A stretch of DNA of 14,771 nt, taken from Pseudomonadota bacterium. GTDB lineage: Bacteria; Pseudomonadota; Gammaproteobacteria; Xanthomonadales; Rhodanobacteraceae. The DNA is taken from positions 1 through 14,771 of the forward strand of contig JAJYMF010000076.1 of assembly GCA_021787175.1 (NCBI GenBank), written 5' to 3'. The stretch's first letter is position 1. The number at the start of each line of letters is the position of its first letter. The notes under the pieces were generated by a model that did not search any database, was not told the DNA's origin, and saw nothing but the letters and a program-made list of their open reading frames with translations. The position numbers and the translations under genes are program-made. Of this stretch, positions 13,907 through 14,771 are shown piece by piece.

Positions 13907-14771
13907 TCAAGTACCCCGCGGGGTTTCCTTCTCCACTCGTTGCGGCGCTGCCCGCTCCACATCCTTCTTGCGCAGCGGCGCGGGTTTGAGCGCCGCCGGG
14001 GCGATGGACTGCAGCTGCCGGGTGATCGCGTGGGTGACCGCCTCGGCCTGGTCGTTGTTCTCGATGATGTAGGGCACGATGATCAGCACCAGCTCGGTCT
14101 TGGTGTCGGCGTTCGAGCTCGACTTGAACAGATTCCCCAGCACCGGGATGTCCTTCAGCAGCGGGATCCCGCCGTTGCCCTTGGTCACCTGGTCCGACAC
14201 CAGACCCCCCAGCACCACCGAGCCGCCGTCGCGCAGCGACAGGCTGGTCTTGACCACCCGGCTGAAAATCGTCGGCGAGTTCACCCCCGACCCCGCCGCC
14301 GGCGGCTGCGCCTGGCTGACCTCCTGGCTGAGGTCCAGGTCGATGCGATCATCGGAGTAGATCGTCGGCTTGACCTTCAGGATGATGCCGGTCTTGCGGT
14401 ACTCCACCCCCTGCAGCAGCGCGCTGCTGCCGCCGGTGGTCTGCGTCGAGGTCGTCTGGCTGCTCAGCGTCGGCACCTCGTTGCCGACGTCGATGCTCGC
14501 CTCCGAGCCGCTCATCACCAGAATCCGCGGCGTCGACAAGATCGACACCCGCGAGTCCTGCGCAAACGCCTGCAACTGCGCGATGTTCTGGCCGTTGACG
14601 TCCAGCAGGTAGGTCAGCCCGCTGGGGCTCGTCCCGCTGGCCGGCGTCCCGCTCGTCGTCGTCGCCGGCACCGTGCCGAACTGCCAGTTGCCGGTGTACT
14701 TGCCGTGGCTGTCGTGTGCCAGCCAATTCACCCCGAACTGCGTGCTCTTGTCCAGGGTCACCTCGGCAATC
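13907..14771 (-). CDS. gspD: Secretin of the type II secretion (GspD/PulD) type, C-terminal part
   Basis: The 287 visible residues continue in frame to the window edge (IAEVTLDKSTQFGVNW), so the N-terminal signal peptide and N0-N3 domains lie outside. The secretin core is clear: LSTPRILVMSGSEASIDVGNEVP, YRKTGIILKVKPTIYSDDRI, SLRDGGSVVLGGLVSDQ, GGIPLLKDIPVLGNLFKS, then TELVLIIVPYIIEN. A basic, Pro/Ala-rich tail of about 50 residues follows, perhaps a pilotin-binding or species-specific extension. Secretins form the outer-membrane ring through which folded exoproteins pass. The family resembles GspD more than PilQ (VTL.....FGVNW), but a pilus or Flp-type role cannot be excluded without the rest of the cluster. 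Confidence 0.85.
   Translation of the reverse strand, partial: IAEVTLDKSTQFGVNWLAHDSHGKYTGNWQFGTVPATTTSGTPASGTSPSGLTYLLDVNGQNIAQLQAFAQDSRVSILSTPRILVMSGSEASIDVGNEVPTLSSQTTSTQTTGGSSALLQGVEYRKTGIILKVKPTIYSDDRIDLDLSQEVSQAQPPAAGSGVNSPTIFSRVVKTSLSLRDGGSVVLGGLVSDQVTKGNGGIPLLKDIPVLGNLFKSSSNADTKTELVLIIVPYIIENNDQAEAVTHAITRQLQSIAPAALKPAPLRKKDVERAAPQRVEKETPRGT

Noticed and set aside
1..14771. CRISPR array, insertion sequence or phage genes
   Set aside because: No regularly spaced repeats, transposase, integrase or phage structural motifs were seen on either strand.

Overview
The window is a GC-rich proteobacterial chromosome segment, probably gammaproteobacterial. The MetX-family enzyme with an LGSCKG motif resembles Xanthomonadales enzymes, and the sulfide:quinone oxidoreductase (SQR) resembles, from memory, the Acidithiobacillus type. 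A Xanthomonadales or Rhodanobacteraceae-like host is therefore an inference, not a demonstrated fact.

Layout: the 3' end of katG (1-312) is followed by a 370-bp stretch with no recognisable gene. Positions 683 to 9550 form a sulfide/persulfide island. It holds a TauE/SafE-type sulfite exporter (-), a divergent persulfide-dioxygenase-type metallo-hydrolase (+), a single-domain rhodanese (+), and a leftward operon of SQR, a small YgaP-like membrane protein, a lipoprotein RND adaptor and an RND permease. An ArsR-family repressor (+) is divergent from that operon. Next come a truncated LysR/OxyR-like fragment (-), a MetX-family acyltransferase (+), tRNA-Leu(CAA), a large exported Asp-box (BNR) beta-propeller protein (-), and the C-terminal part of a type II-type secretin (-) running off the right edge.

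The island reads as one pathway. SQR oxidises sulfide to sulfane sulfur, the dioxygenase oxidises glutathione persulfide to sulfite, rhodanese can pass sulfane sulfur to sulfite or other acceptors, and TauE can export sulfite. The ArsR protein has cysteines at exactly residues 41 and 107, the spacing of the persulfide sensors SqrR/BigR. Three AT-rich, partly palindromic sites of related sequence stand out in the GC-rich DNA: between tauE and the dioxygenase, before the rhodanese, and between sqr and the repressor. Together they suggest one locally encoded persulfide-responsive regulon.

The least explained part is the RND adaptor/pump pair, which shares the SQR transcript with tight or overlapping junctions. 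A role for an RND pump in sulfide or polysulfide handling is the main candidate for something undescribed here. The right-hand third (tRNA, beta-propeller protein, secretin) looks unrelated, although the signal-peptide-bearing propeller protein beside a secretin could be a type II secretion substrate.
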